Positions 1 through 6,487 of a stretch of DNA of 16,010 nt are shown here, piece after piece (positions within the stretch are counted from its first letter, which is position 1; the number at the start of each line of letters is the position of its first letter). The notes under the pieces were generated by a model. It was not told the DNA's origin and did not search any database. It saw only the letters and a list, made by a program, of their open reading frames with translations. The position numbers and the translations under genes were made by a program. Source of the stretch: Lachnospiraceae bacterium UBA3863 (lineage in GTDB: Bacteria > Bacillota > Clostridia > Lachnospirales > Lachnospiraceae); NCBI GenBank assembly GCA_002392385.1, contig DGGX01000219.1, positions 514 to 16,523 on the forward strand, written 5' to 3'.

Positions 1-375
1 GAGCGTATCTCCGATCACGCGGAGAACATCATTGAATACGAAGCCCTCATCCGGTCCGGCAAGGCCGTGATCCACGACGAGGCCATCCATGAGCTGAACG
101 AGCTGTCCGATCTCACCGTGGACTCTCTGAATGTCTCTCTGGAAGTCTTCGAGACAGAGAACTTTGACAAGTATCCGGAGGCTGAGAGACTGGAGCAGCT
201 GGTCGATGACAAGAAGGATGAGATCGATGACAATCATCTGGTCCGTCTCATGAAGGGCGTATGCGACCCGCAGGGAGGCGTCCTCTTCGAAGACATGACC
301 ATCGATCTGGAAAGATGCAGCGACCATGCCCTGAACATCGCCCAGGCTCTCCTGCCCAGAGAAGCGGCGGCCTGA
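1..375 (+). CDS. Na/Pi cotransporter family protein, PhoU-like C-terminal domain (5' end missing)
   Basis: This frame is open from the first base of the window and ends at TGA 373-375, so only about 124 C-terminal residues are present. The visible part is all helical and acidic. It carries two copies of a PhoU-type helix signature, ERISDHAENI at the very start and DLERCSDHALNIA near the end. In this family a membrane Na+/phosphate cotransporter domain (NptA-like, Pfam Na_Pi_cotrans) is followed by a cytosolic PhoU-like helical domain; only the latter can be seen, so the transporter assignment is inferred from the PhoU-like part. A lone PhoU or another PhoU-fused protein is possible but less likely. 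A strong terminator follows within 60 bp, so this is the last gene of its transcript. Confidence 0.75.
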   Translation, partial: ERISDHAENIIEYEALIRSGKAVIHDEAIHELNELSDLTVDSLNVSLEVFETENFDKYPEAERLEQLVDDKKDEIDDNHLVRLMKGVCDPQGGVLFEDMTIDLERCSDHALNIAQALLPREAAA

Positions 376-715
376 TCCCGCAGGCTGTCCCATGGATCCC
401 TACAACAGCCAAAATCCCTACAACAGCAAAACGAGGCTGCCGCGGCAGCCTCGTTTTTTCTGTTCCCTGCGATCCTTTCCTGGCGGCGGGAAGGCCCTTA
501 TGTATATCAGGGTATTCTTTTCCCTCTTTATGTAGTATACTGAATAGCGAAAAGAGGGACAAGCATCCCGTGCCGGGAATGCCCGTCCCCTCCAATACAG
601 GCAGTTTTCAAAGGGTCCGCAGTTCGTGGCTCTTTTTCTTATGTCACTGTCGTCCAGTTCTCACAGGAGGCGCGGCCGCGCAAAGGACCGGCCCTGTCCT
701 CCGGGAGGTCCTTCC
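376..715. other. Intergenic region between the Na/Pi gene and the YitT gene
   Basis: This 340-bp gap contains a short tandem duplication (ATCCCTACAACAGC at 396-409 and again at 414-427, an 18-bp period), then the terminator at 431-459. A TATACT hexamer at 536-541 is a possible -10 element for the downstream YitT gene, but no good -35 lies at the right distance. The stretch 685-711 begins with GGACC and ends with GGTCC and could fold over the YitT ribosome binding site; this is speculative. No convincing gene or RNA was found. Confidence 0.5.
431..459 (+). terminator. Rho-independent terminator of the Na/Pi gene
   Basis: ACGAGGCTGC at 431-440 pairs perfectly with GCAGCCTCGT at 445-454 around a CGCG loop, followed immediately by a run of T to 459. 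A-residues before the stem can extend pairing with the T-tract. It lies about 55 bp after the upstream stop codon. Confidence 0.9.
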
Positions 716-1612
716 ATGTCCGAAATGATCCACATCGCCCCCGCCAGACGCGAACGCCTGCGGGACTATCTCTATATTGCCGGCGGCACCTGCCTGATGG
801 CCTTCTCCACCAACTTCTTCTATACGCCGGCCCACATGACCCCCGGCGGCTTCACCGGCCTGGCCATCATCCTGCAGGCCATTACCTCGCCTCTGATCAG
901 CGGCGGGATCCCGGTCTGGCTGGGCAGCGCCCTTCTCAATATCCCCCTCATCCTCTTCTCTGTGCTCCTGCGGGGGTGGAGTTTCGTCCGGCGCACCTTC
1001 CTGGCCGCGGTCATTTTCTCCTTCTGGCTCTATCTCATCCCGGAAACGCCCCTGGTCGTGGACGATCCCTTCCTGACGGCCGTCATGGGCGGCGGCATCC
1101 TGGGCGCCGGCCTGGGCATCGTCTTCATGGGAAGAGCCACCACCGGCGGCACCGATACCCTGGCGGCCATCATCAACCGCCTGCTCCCCCATATCTCCAC
1201 GGCCCGCATCCTCTGGGTCCTGGACGGCATCGTGATCCTGCTCTCCGCCTGGATCTTCGGGGTCAAGATCTCCCTCTACGCCCTGATCTCCGTGATCCTG
1301 TGCAGCCGGCTGGCCGACGGCATCATCAGCGGCTTCCGCAACGCCTATGTGGCCTACATCATCTCTGAAAAGTACCCCGCGATCAAGGACCGGATCCTCC
1401 AGGAGATGAACCGGGGCGCCACCCTTCTGGAAGGCCGCGGCATGTACACAGACAGTCCCCGTCCGGTCCTCTTCTGCGCGGTCTCCCGCAAACAGGTGGT
1501 GATCCTGCGGGATATCGTGGCCGAGACCGACAGAAACGCCTTCATGATCATCACCGACGCCTCCGAGATCCGCGGCGAGGGCTTCCTGGCCTACAGCAAG
1601 GAGGAGTTCTGA
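716..1612 (+). CDS. YitT family membrane protein (DUF161/DUF2179)
   Basis: This is a 298-residue integral membrane protein of the YitT family. The N-terminal part (about residues 17-205) has several hydrophobic helices and the conserved stretch MGRATTGGTDTLA at about 138-150, typical of the family. The C-terminal part (about 210-298) is soluble and matches the DUF2179 layout, with RGATLLEGRGMYT and ending ITDASEIRGEGF. The start at 716 is chosen because GGAGGT at 704-709 sits six bases upstream and because it gives the usual family length of 280-300 residues; an in-frame ATG at 626 would add an Arg/Pro-rich leader with no membrane character. The biochemical role of the family is unsettled; transport or membrane sensing is usually suggested. 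It appears to be a single-gene transcript. Confidence 0.9.
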   Translation: MSEMIHIAPARRERLRDYLYIAGGTCLMAFSTNFFYTPAHMTPGGFTGLAIILQAITSPLISGGIPVWLGSALLNIPLILFSVLLRGWSFVRRTFLAAVIFSFWLYLIPETPLVVDDPFLTAVMGGGILGAGLGIVFMGRATTGGTDTLAAIINRLLPHISTARILWVLDGIVILLSAWIFGVKISLYALISVILCSRLADGIISGFRNAYVAYIISEKYPAIKDRILQEMNRGATLLEGRGMYTDSPRPVLFCAVSRKQVVILRDIVAETDRNAFMIITDASEIRGEGFLAYSKEEF

Positions 1613-1717
1613 CCTTCCGCCCCCGGCGACGCCCCTCACACACTCTCACCCCCGGCGGCAGCCCTCACACTCTTCCGCCCCGGCGGCAGAATTCTTCTGG
1701 AGACTTGCGCCTGACAA

Positions 1718-1726
1718 TGGTATTCT
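1718..1726 (+). promoter_or_regulatory. Possible extended -10 promoter for the zinc-ribbon membrane protein
   Basis: TGGTATTCT matches the extended -10 form TGN-TATNNT. No good -35 is present 17 bp upstream. The start codon at 1805 would have a leader of about 70 nt. Upstream, 1640-1690 holds two imperfect copies of a CCCCGGCGGCAG-containing stretch of no clear function. Confidence 0.35.
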
Positions 1727-1804
1727 AAGAGAGGTAGTGACGCACCCATGTGAATGCTCTCCGGATGGAGACACGGCAGTAAATGTAAGGAGGTTCCGCC
1801 CTGT

Positions 1805-2431
1805 ATGAATGTCAATAAATTTCTGAAATGGTTCGGTCTTCTCTTTGTGATGCTGGGACTCGTCATCGGCACGGGGCTCCTGGTGGAAAGCTTCCTGACA
1901 CACATCCCCTCCCTGGCGGTCATGGGCTGTTTCTTCTATGCCATGTTCTGCGGCATCGGCGGATTTTTCGCCGCCATGGGCATTAAAGCCCTGCGCAGGG
2001 ACAGCCAGATCACAGAGCATGGCACGGCCTACCTGGGCAAGATCTTCGATCACGTTCCCGACTACCAGGTGACTGTCAACGGCAGTCCCACCGTCTCTCT
2101 CATCGTCCGCTACATGCAGGGCGGCGTGATCCGCCAGGCCACCGTGCGCACGGGAACGGCGGATCCGGCCGCCTTCCCCAGAGGCGCCACCGTCACGATC
2201 AGCCTCCTGGACGGAGAAGCGGCCCTGGTACCGGGCAGCGTCACCGACCGCCCCATCCCCGACGAGGAGAACCTTCTCAATCCCGATTTCGACCCGCAGG
2301 GCATCGAATCCTCCATTGGCGTCTCCTGCCCTTCCTGCGGAGCCATGCTCACCGTGCCCATCGGCATGGCCACCATCTGCCCTTACTGCGGGAGAAAAGT
2401 GACGGTGGGGAAGGATGGGAGCATACATTGA
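1805..2431 (+). CDS. Small membrane protein with C-terminal zinc ribbon
   Basis: This is a 208-residue protein of unknown function. Two hydrophobic segments (about residues 8-28 and 37-60) form a membrane hairpin. A beta-rich soluble domain follows (about 75-150), loosely like the DUF3592 type (GKIFDHVPDYQVTVNGSPTVSLIV). It ends in a zinc ribbon with CPSCG at 175-179 and CPYCG at 192-196. The start at 1805 is preferred because AAGGAGGT lies at 1787-1794, ten bases upstream; an in-frame ATG at 1754 would precede this site and add a non-hydrophobic leader. It is followed by a repeat-rich region and a terminator, and shares no operon with its neighbours. The same CPxCG...CPYCG ribbon style recurs in the membrane protein at 3447-4751. 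DUF3592 similarity is a guess; the zinc ribbon is clear. Confidence 0.75.
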   Translation: MNVNKFLKWFGLLFVMLGLVIGTGLLVESFLTHIPSLAVMGCFFYAMFCGIGGFFAAMGIKALRRDSQITEHGTAYLGKIFDHVPDYQVTVNGSPTVSLIVRYMQGGVIRQATVRTGTADPAAFPRGATVTISLLDGEAALVPGSVTDRPIPDEENLLNPDFDPQGIESSIGVSCPSCGAMLTVPIGMATICPYCGRKVTVGKDGSIH

Positions 2432-2444
2432 AGGAAAAACAGTA

Positions 2445-2600
2445 GATGCATAAGCGCTCTCGCTCAACCATCATCGGTTGCGGCAGCGCCGTACATTAAA
2501 CAAAATGCATAAGCATTCCTCGGAGACGCGCTCTCGCTCAACCAGAAACGCCGGCGTTTCTGAAAGGTCTCCTACGGAATGCTTATGCATCCTTTTTGTT
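2445..2600. repeat. Composite intergenic repeat with nested inverted and direct repeats
   Basis: A perfect 15-bp inverted repeat lies at 2505-2519 (ATGCATAAGCATTCC) and 2580-area (GGAATGCTTATGCAT, 2576-2590). It extends outward with AACAAA/TTTGTT and inward with GGAGAC/GTCTCC after small interruptions. At its centre is the 20-bp perfect palindrome CAGAAACGCCGGCGTTTCTG (2543-2562). A 17-bp direct repeat, GCGCTCTCGCTCAACCA, occurs at 2454-2470 and 2528-2544; the first copy is preceded by GATGCATAAGC, also found in the inverted repeat, and closes with the small hairpin CAACC/GGTTG. It looks like a dispersed non-coding element, possibly a non-autonomous (MITE-like) one, with a degenerate partial copy in front of a complete one. 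It is unrelated to the RAYT-linked repeats further on. Confidence 0.7.
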
Positions 2601-2603
2601 CAG

Positions 2604-2633
2604 GCCGCCCGCCGAATGGCGGGGGCTTTTTTT
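2604..2633 (+). terminator. Rho-independent terminator after the zinc-ribbon protein
   Basis: The stem GCCGCCCGCC (2604-2613) pairs with GGCGGGGGC (2618-2626) around GAAT, followed by seven T (2627-2633). The T-tract is on the plus strand only, so it serves the gene ending at 2431 across the repeat region. The convergent operon ending at 2718 has no equally clear terminator of its own. Confidence 0.8.
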
Positions 2634-2717
2634 AGTTATGACACTGGCTTCTCTCGTGTTTCTACGATTTTTGCCCTCCATAGCAGGTGTTTTCGCAGGT
2701 AAGGCTTCACACAATAA

Positions 2718-3422
2718 TCAGTTCCCCTCTTTCAGGGCCAGATACATGGCCGCATTGGCGTTCTGCCTGTAGGGCTCGGTCCAGAAGATGTCCACCAGTC
2801 CGTAGGTGATGACGCCGAGGATGTACCAGCCGATGAAGGACAGGTCGAACTTGAAGGCCTCCATCTTGTGGCCCTCCATCATGGCCTTGGATCTCTGAAG
2901 GATCTCCGAGGCGCTGAGCTCGGGGTGCTCCCGCAGGATAAAGGGCACGAAACGGTAGGAGTAGGCCTTTATAATGCCCGGAATGAGCAGGAGCAGGCAC
3001 CACAGAAGGATGTAGAGATCCCGCAGGAAGAGGGTCACGAAGGTGTGACCGTAATTGCCGAATCCGGTGGTCACCATGCCCAGGTCTGTCTGGCCTTCGC
3101 TGCGGATGTTCTCCTCGAAGAAGGCGTAGCAGCCTACCTGCAGAGGATTGAAGATGAAGATCCGCAGGATCAGCGCGATGACCAGGGCTGTCACTCCTAT
3201 GCCCGCGAAGATCATGGCGATCAGCATGGCCTGGGTCTGCGGCACGCCGTTCAGGGTCTGGGTGAATTCCTCGCCTGCCTGTTGGTCAGAGCCGCCCGTC
3301 CGGGAGGACACCCTCAGTCCATGGGTCAGCAGGGCCAGCAGCAGGGCCGCCGCCACACTTCTCCAGTAATTGGCTTTCATAGCCGTTTTTCCGACACGTT
3401 TCAGTTCATCAATAGTCCACAT
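2718..3422 (-). CDS. DUF975 family membrane protein
   Basis: This is a 234-residue polytopic membrane protein of the DUF975 family. It starts with the usual short amphipathic leader (MWTIDELKRVGKTAMKANYW). Hydrophobic segments follow at about 23-36, 68-92, 133-160 and 194-214. Family-like features are the NPLQVGCYAFF stretch after the second segment, LLIPGIIKAYSY, and the helical stretch SASEILQRSKAMMEGHK. The start is supported by a GAGGGGGAA ribosome binding site at about 3429-3437. It is the third gene of the minus-strand operon, 24 bp after the Cys-tailed protein. The function of DUF975 is unknown; its position suggests co-expression with the radical SAM enzyme and its likely substrate. 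The family assignment is confident; a role in the modification system is only inferred. Confidence 0.85.
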   Translation of the reverse strand: MWTIDELKRVGKTAMKANYWRSVAAALLLALLTHGLRVSSRTGGSDQQAGEEFTQTLNGVPQTQAMLIAMIFAGIGVTALVIALILRIFIFNPLQVGCYAFFEENIRSEGQTDLGMVTTGFGNYGHTFVTLFLRDLYILLWCLLLLIPGIIKAYSYRFVPFILREHPELSASEILQRSKAMMEGHKMEAFKFDLSFIGWYILGVITYGLVDIFWTEPYRQNANAAMYLALKEGN

Positions 3423-3446
3423 ATTCTATTCCCCCTCATTTTTCTC

Positions 3447-4751
3447 TTACCGGTCTCCGGCCTGCACCCTGACACGGCCCTTGTGGATGCTGTCCTTGAA
3501 GAAATCCTTGACCGAGCAGCCCGCTCTTCCGGAGGAGGCGCAGGCACAGGCGCAGGCGCAGCTGGATGCGCAGGCACAGGAGGAGGCGCAGGAGGAGGCG
3601 CAGGAGGAACGCGGCCTGGAGCCGGAACTGCCGCCGCTGCGGTGTCCGCCGGAATGCCTGTAGGGACGGCTGACAGGCACGTTGACCACGTTCACATGGA
3701 TATAGGTGTTGGGAGAGCTTCCGTAGTGATAGGTGCCGCTGGTGCGGTACTTCTCCGGATGCTCCAGATCCTTCTCTTCTATGATCTCCTTGCTCTTGAT
3801 CATGCTGCGTCCGCAGTAAGGGCACTCATCCTTGCCCTCCACTCTTCCGGCGCCGCAGGAAGGACAGGTCTCGTAATATTCGATCTTGGTGCGTGTGATC
3901 TTCTTGCCATAGCCCGGTCTGCCCGCGTTGTCACTGCCGAATCCTGCGCCGGCGGCGAGCCACCGGATGAACTTCACGATCAGGATCGCCGGCAGCACAA
4001 AGAAAAGGAAGAGGCCTGCCAGACCGGCTATGAGCGTTACGATGTCATCGTCATCGTCGTTGTATTCATAGTCCGAGCCGCCGTAGCTGCTTCCGCCTGC
4101 CTGCAGGTCCTCCGAGAAGGCAAAAGCGTCATTGGGATAGGCAACGGTGAGCGTGTAGCGTTCTCCGGCCGGCAGGGACGTGGAGAAGACCAGATAGCCG
4201 TCCTCCTGCAGGCAGTCCGGCTGCCAGGCCCCGGCCTTGTCCGCGTTCCAGCGGATGGTCAGGTCCTTGATGTCGATCCCGTCGAACCAGGCCGGCGTGA
4301 AGACGAAGGCCGTCTCCCCTTCCGCGAACCGGTCGATCTGGTACATATGGTCCTGGACAAAGGAGAACTCGAAGCTGGCCACCTCGTCCTTGTAGTAGCT
4401 GCGGTCCAGATAGATCTCCACGGAGGACCCGTTGTCCTCGATGCGGGTGATGGTGTCTCCCAGGGGGGTGAGATTCTCGTGGTGGTTGTTGGGCAGCCCC
4501 AGGTCCACCCATTCCAGGGGGCCGTAGGTCTCGTCGTCCAGGACCCGCCAGTCGATATGATAGGTCATGAGCAGGGAGGCATCCTCCTGCACATCGACCG
4601 TGATCAGGAAATGCTCGATCTCATCCGTGGGGTCCTCCGCTCTCACGGTCATGGCCGCCGGCGCGAAGAAGCACAGGAGGCACATCACCAGCAGGGCCGA
4701 CAGGACCAGCCTGAGGACTGTATTTACCCTTCTTTTCGCTCTTCTTTTCAT
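3447..4751 (-). CDS. Membrane-anchored protein (DUF2207-like) with zinc ribbon and Cys-rich tail; probable radical SAM substrate
   Basis: This is a 434-residue protein. Domains in order: a signal peptide/N-terminal hydrophobic segment (about 14-38, after MKRRAKRRVN); an extracytoplasmic beta-rich domain (about 45-210) resembling DUF2207-type proteins; a Ser/Gly/Asp-rich linker; one membrane helix (about 237-263) followed by basic residues; a zinc ribbon (CPSCG 296-300, CPYCG 310-314); a Ser/His/Gly-rich linker; and a tail with nine Cys at 384, 388, 392, 394, 398, 400, 402, 404 and 412, closing with GRAGCSVKDFF. The positive-inside rule puts ribbon and tail in the cytosol. The start is at 4751, not 4775, because AGGAGGT at 4759-4765 lies seven bases upstream and the ATG overlaps the radical SAM stop (TGATG), indicating translational coupling. 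The tail is the probable target of the upstream enzyme. DUF2207 similarity is moderate; the architecture is clearly visible. Confidence 0.85.
   Translation of the reverse strand: MKRRAKRRVNTVLRLVLSALLVMCLLCFFAPAAMTVRAEDPTDEIEHFLITVDVQEDASLLMTYHIDWRVLDDETYGPLEWVDLGLPNNHHENLTPLGDTITRIEDNGSSVEIYLDRSYYKDEVASFEFSFVQDHMYQIDRFAEGETAFVFTPAWFDGIDIKDLTIRWNADKAGAWQPDCLQEDGYLVFSTSLPAGERYTLTVAYPNDAFAFSEDLQAGGSSYGGSDYEYNDDDDDIVTLIAGLAGLFLFFVLPAILIVKFIRWLAAGAGFGSDNAGRPGYGKKITRTKIEYYETCPSCGAGRVEGKDECPYCGRSMIKSKEIIEEKDLEHPEKYRTSGTYHYGSSPNTYIHVNVVNVPVSRPYRHSGGHRSGGSSGSRPRSSCASSCASSCACASSCACACACASSGRAGCSVKDFFKDSIHKGRVRVQAGDR
3516..3602 (-). other. Cys-rich repeat tail (CASS/CACA repeats), candidate modification site
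   Basis: This segment encodes residues 384-412. The register is CASS, CASS, CACASS, CACACACA, then SSGRAGC. Nine Cys in 29 residues, separated almost only by Ala and Ser, is unlike a zinc site or a disulfide-bonded domain. Tandem small-residue/Cys repeats of this kind occur in substrates of radical SAM thioether-forming enzymes (ranthipeptides/SCIFF and CXXX-repeat peptides). The DNA is a GC-rich low-complexity run that probably expands and contracts by slippage. Modification is an inference. Confidence 0.6.
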
Positions 4752-6148
4752 CAGCAGTACCTCCTCAGCGGGCATTCGCCGGTCAATTGTGCCGAGAAAT
4801 CGCGGCGGGCCTGACAGGTCTCGCTGTTCCAGATCCCGGCCCAGTCGTCGGTGAGCATATTGCCCAGCGGTGTGTCGGACAGCCAGCTCTGACAGGGCAC
4901 CACGTTGCCGCCGGGCGTGACGGCCATGTTGGACAGACAGGCGCCGCAGGACGGGGAGGGAATATTCAGTTCTTCGAAGACCTCCTCCGCCAGCCAGCCG
5001 GGGGAGGTGAAGGCGATCTCCATGCCGTTGGCATGGCAGTAGGCCACGGCCTCCCGCAGGATCTTCTCCAGTTCTCTGCCGTCCAGCTGCAGGGCCTCGG
5101 ACTCCGGTCCCGCCGCGCTCCCCGTGGTGATCAGGCCGGAGCAGGTCACATAAATGACGCCCATCTCATGCAGGAGCTCCAGGGTCTTCAGATAGTCACG
5201 GTTGAGTGTGCAGAGGGGCGTGTTGATGCTCACGGACAGCCTCTCCGCCAGGGCGTTCCGGATCCCCGCCAGGGTCTCCTCGTAGCGGGCCGCCCCGACC
5301 AACTTATTGTGCACCTGGGGATCCGAAGAATAGAAGGTGATCTGCACGCTGTCCAGTTCGGCCTCATGCAGACGCTTGCAGTAGTCCGGTGTCAGCAGGA
5401 TCCCGTTGGTGTTCAGCCGGGAGATGAACCAGCGGGCATAGGCGATCAGGTCGATCAGGTCCTCCCGCATGGTGGGCTCCCCGCCTGTGAAGGTCACCTG
5501 AGGGATACCGACCCGCCGGCAGGTATCCAGGATCCTCTTCCAGTCCTCCGTGGAGAGCTCCGCCTCGTCCGACAGGGTCTGCCCCGCCGCGTAGCAGTGT
5601 ACGCACTTCTGGTTGCAGTGCCACCGGCCGTCCCTGGTCATGGCGCTGACCATGAGATCCATGCGGTGGGGCGCCTGCATGAAGGGCGCGTAGTCGCCGA
5701 TGCTCATGTAATGGACATCCGCCGTCACTTCCTCCCGGTAGGCGATCTGGCTGATGGTCGTATAGATGGTCTCCATATCCTTCTGGATACGCTTCTGTGA
5801 GAAGACCGGCAGTATCTTCTTTACATTCTCCACCGCCCGGTCCTGGATGCTCTGCAGCTCCGGTTCTCCGATCTCCTTCCCGTCATAGCGGTTGGTCTCC
5901 CGGATCAGCTCTGCCAGCATCACCGCCCAGGCGAAATTGACCGGCAGAATATCCGTACCGTTGATGATGGCAATGCTGGGATTCAATTCATTCTCCTCTT
6001 CCTTGGGGGGAATCAGGTGAATGCGGATCACTCCCGGACCGTCGGGATTGAGGGTGGTGTGCAGGACCTCGCTGAAGGTGGTCTCCATGTAGGCCTTGAG
6101 GTTGCGGACTGTCTTAGTGCCTCGAAACAGTAAGGGAATTCTGGTCAT
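4751..6148 (-). CDS. Radical SAM protein with SPASM-like Cys-rich C-terminus; probable peptide-modifying enzyme
   Basis: This is a 465-residue radical SAM enzyme. The 4Fe-4S/SAM motif is CNQKCVHC with Cys 178, 182 and 185; the SAM-binding GGEP lies at 222-225, and STNxN-like RLNTNGI at 244-250. The C-terminus has six further Cys (401, 404, 419, 445, 459, 465) in a SPASM-type order, including CGAC, TPGGNVVPCQSW and a final GECPLRRYC, for auxiliary iron-sulfur clusters. About 165 residues precede the core; the part around 55-95 (INGTDILPVNFAWAVMLAELI) could be a substrate-recognition domain, but this is not certain. SPASM radical SAM enzymes usually modify peptides or proteins. The substrate suggested by context is the Cys-rich tail encoded by the overlapping next gene. 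GGAGG at 6159-6163 (minus strand) supports the start. It is the first gene of a three-gene operon read from the promoter at 6199-6207. Confidence 0.9.
   Translation of the reverse strand: MTRIPLLFRGTKTVRNLKAYMETTFSEVLHTTLNPDGPGVIRIHLIPPKEEENELNPSIAIINGTDILPVNFAWAVMLAELIRETNRYDGKEIGEPELQSIQDRAVENVKKILPVFSQKRIQKDMETIYTTISQIAYREEVTADVHYMSIGDYAPFMQAPHRMDLMVSAMTRDGRWHCNQKCVHCYAAGQTLSDEAELSTEDWKRILDTCRRVGIPQVTFTGGEPTMREDLIDLIAYARWFISRLNTNGILLTPDYCKRLHEAELDSVQITFYSSDPQVHNKLVGAARYEETLAGIRNALAERLSVSINTPLCTLNRDYLKTLELLHEMGVIYVTCSGLITTGSAAGPESEALQLDGRELEKILREAVAYCHANGMEIAFTSPGWLAEEVFEELNIPSPSCGACLSNMAVTPGGNVVPCQSWLSDTPLGNMLTDDWAGIWNSETCQARRDFSAQLTGECPLRRYC
4759..4765 (-). promoter_or_regulatory. Ribosome binding site that sets the Cys-tailed protein start
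   Basis: AGGAGGT lies inside the last codons of the radical SAM gene, seven bases before the ATG at 4751-4749. That ATG shares one base with the radical SAM stop codon (4753-4751). The arrangement rules out the upstream in-frame ATG at 4775 as the main start and implies coupled synthesis of enzyme and substrate. Confidence 0.8.
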
Positions 6149-6198
6149 AGCGTCCTTTCCTCCCTGAACAGGAACTGGTGGGTTGCGTCATCTTTTTT

Positions 6199-6207
6199 AT
6201 TATATCA
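6199..6207 (-). promoter_or_regulatory. Extended -10 promoter of the radical SAM operon
   Basis: Read on the minus strand, this is TGATATAAT, a perfect extended -10 (TGN-TATAAT) in an AT-rich patch. The -35 region is weak. Transcription would start about 45 nt before the ATG at 6148. Confidence 0.65.
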
Positions 6208-6487
6208 TATATTGATTCAGGAATTGCCCCGCGGACGCTTACAAATACAGGTGACGGGCTACTTATTTCATCGTCCCGGACAAGTGGCTTTTTTCAAATA
6301 CACGCGTGACGGAAATCGTTTTCGGGTGTACACTGACGGTTGGCCTCAGAAAGGGGCCGCGTTCGATCCGCTTTCGGTCTGTTTTCAGTCTGCGCTCGGT
6401 CTGTGTTTCAGGCCGCAGGCGAATTGAAATTCGGACTGCCGCGGAGCGGAAAGAACGCATATAATAAAAGAAAGGAAGCGATAGTAT
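6208..6487. other. Divergent intergenic region between the radical SAM operon and the antiporter operon
   Basis: This is the remainder of the 339-bp gap. It contains two imperfect copies of CGGTCTGT-TTTCAG (6375-6388 and 6397-6411). A TATAAT at 6460-6465 is the likely -10 of the antiporter operon, though no clear -35 lies 16-18 bp upstream. AAGGAAG at 6472-6478 is the ribosome binding site of the antiporter gene. No gene or RNA was recognised between these elements. Confidence 0.45.
6460..6465 (+). promoter_or_regulatory. Probable -10 element of the antiporter-HAD-pth-mutase operon
   Basis: This is a consensus TATAAT 23 bp before the start codon. The matching -35 (about 6437-6442) is poor, so an activator or a different start is possible. 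Confidence 0.4.

Noticed and set aside
685..711. Riboswitch or RNA thermometer over the YitT ribosome binding site
   Set aside because: Only short pairings (GGACC/GGTCC, CCTC/GAGG) are possible and GC-rich DNA gives these by chance; no known riboswitch core was recognised.
644..1639. A 331-residue open frame on the minus strand opposite the YitT gene
   Set aside because: It is a GC-rich shadow: acidic and Gly-rich without domain features, while the plus strand has a clear membrane protein with a ribosome binding site.
2868..4814. A 648-residue open frame on the plus strand across the Cys-tailed and DUF975 genes
   Set aside because: It is antisense to two well-supported genes, has a His/Gly/Val-biased low-complexity composition typical of GC-rich shadow frames, and has no ribosome binding site or recognisable domain.
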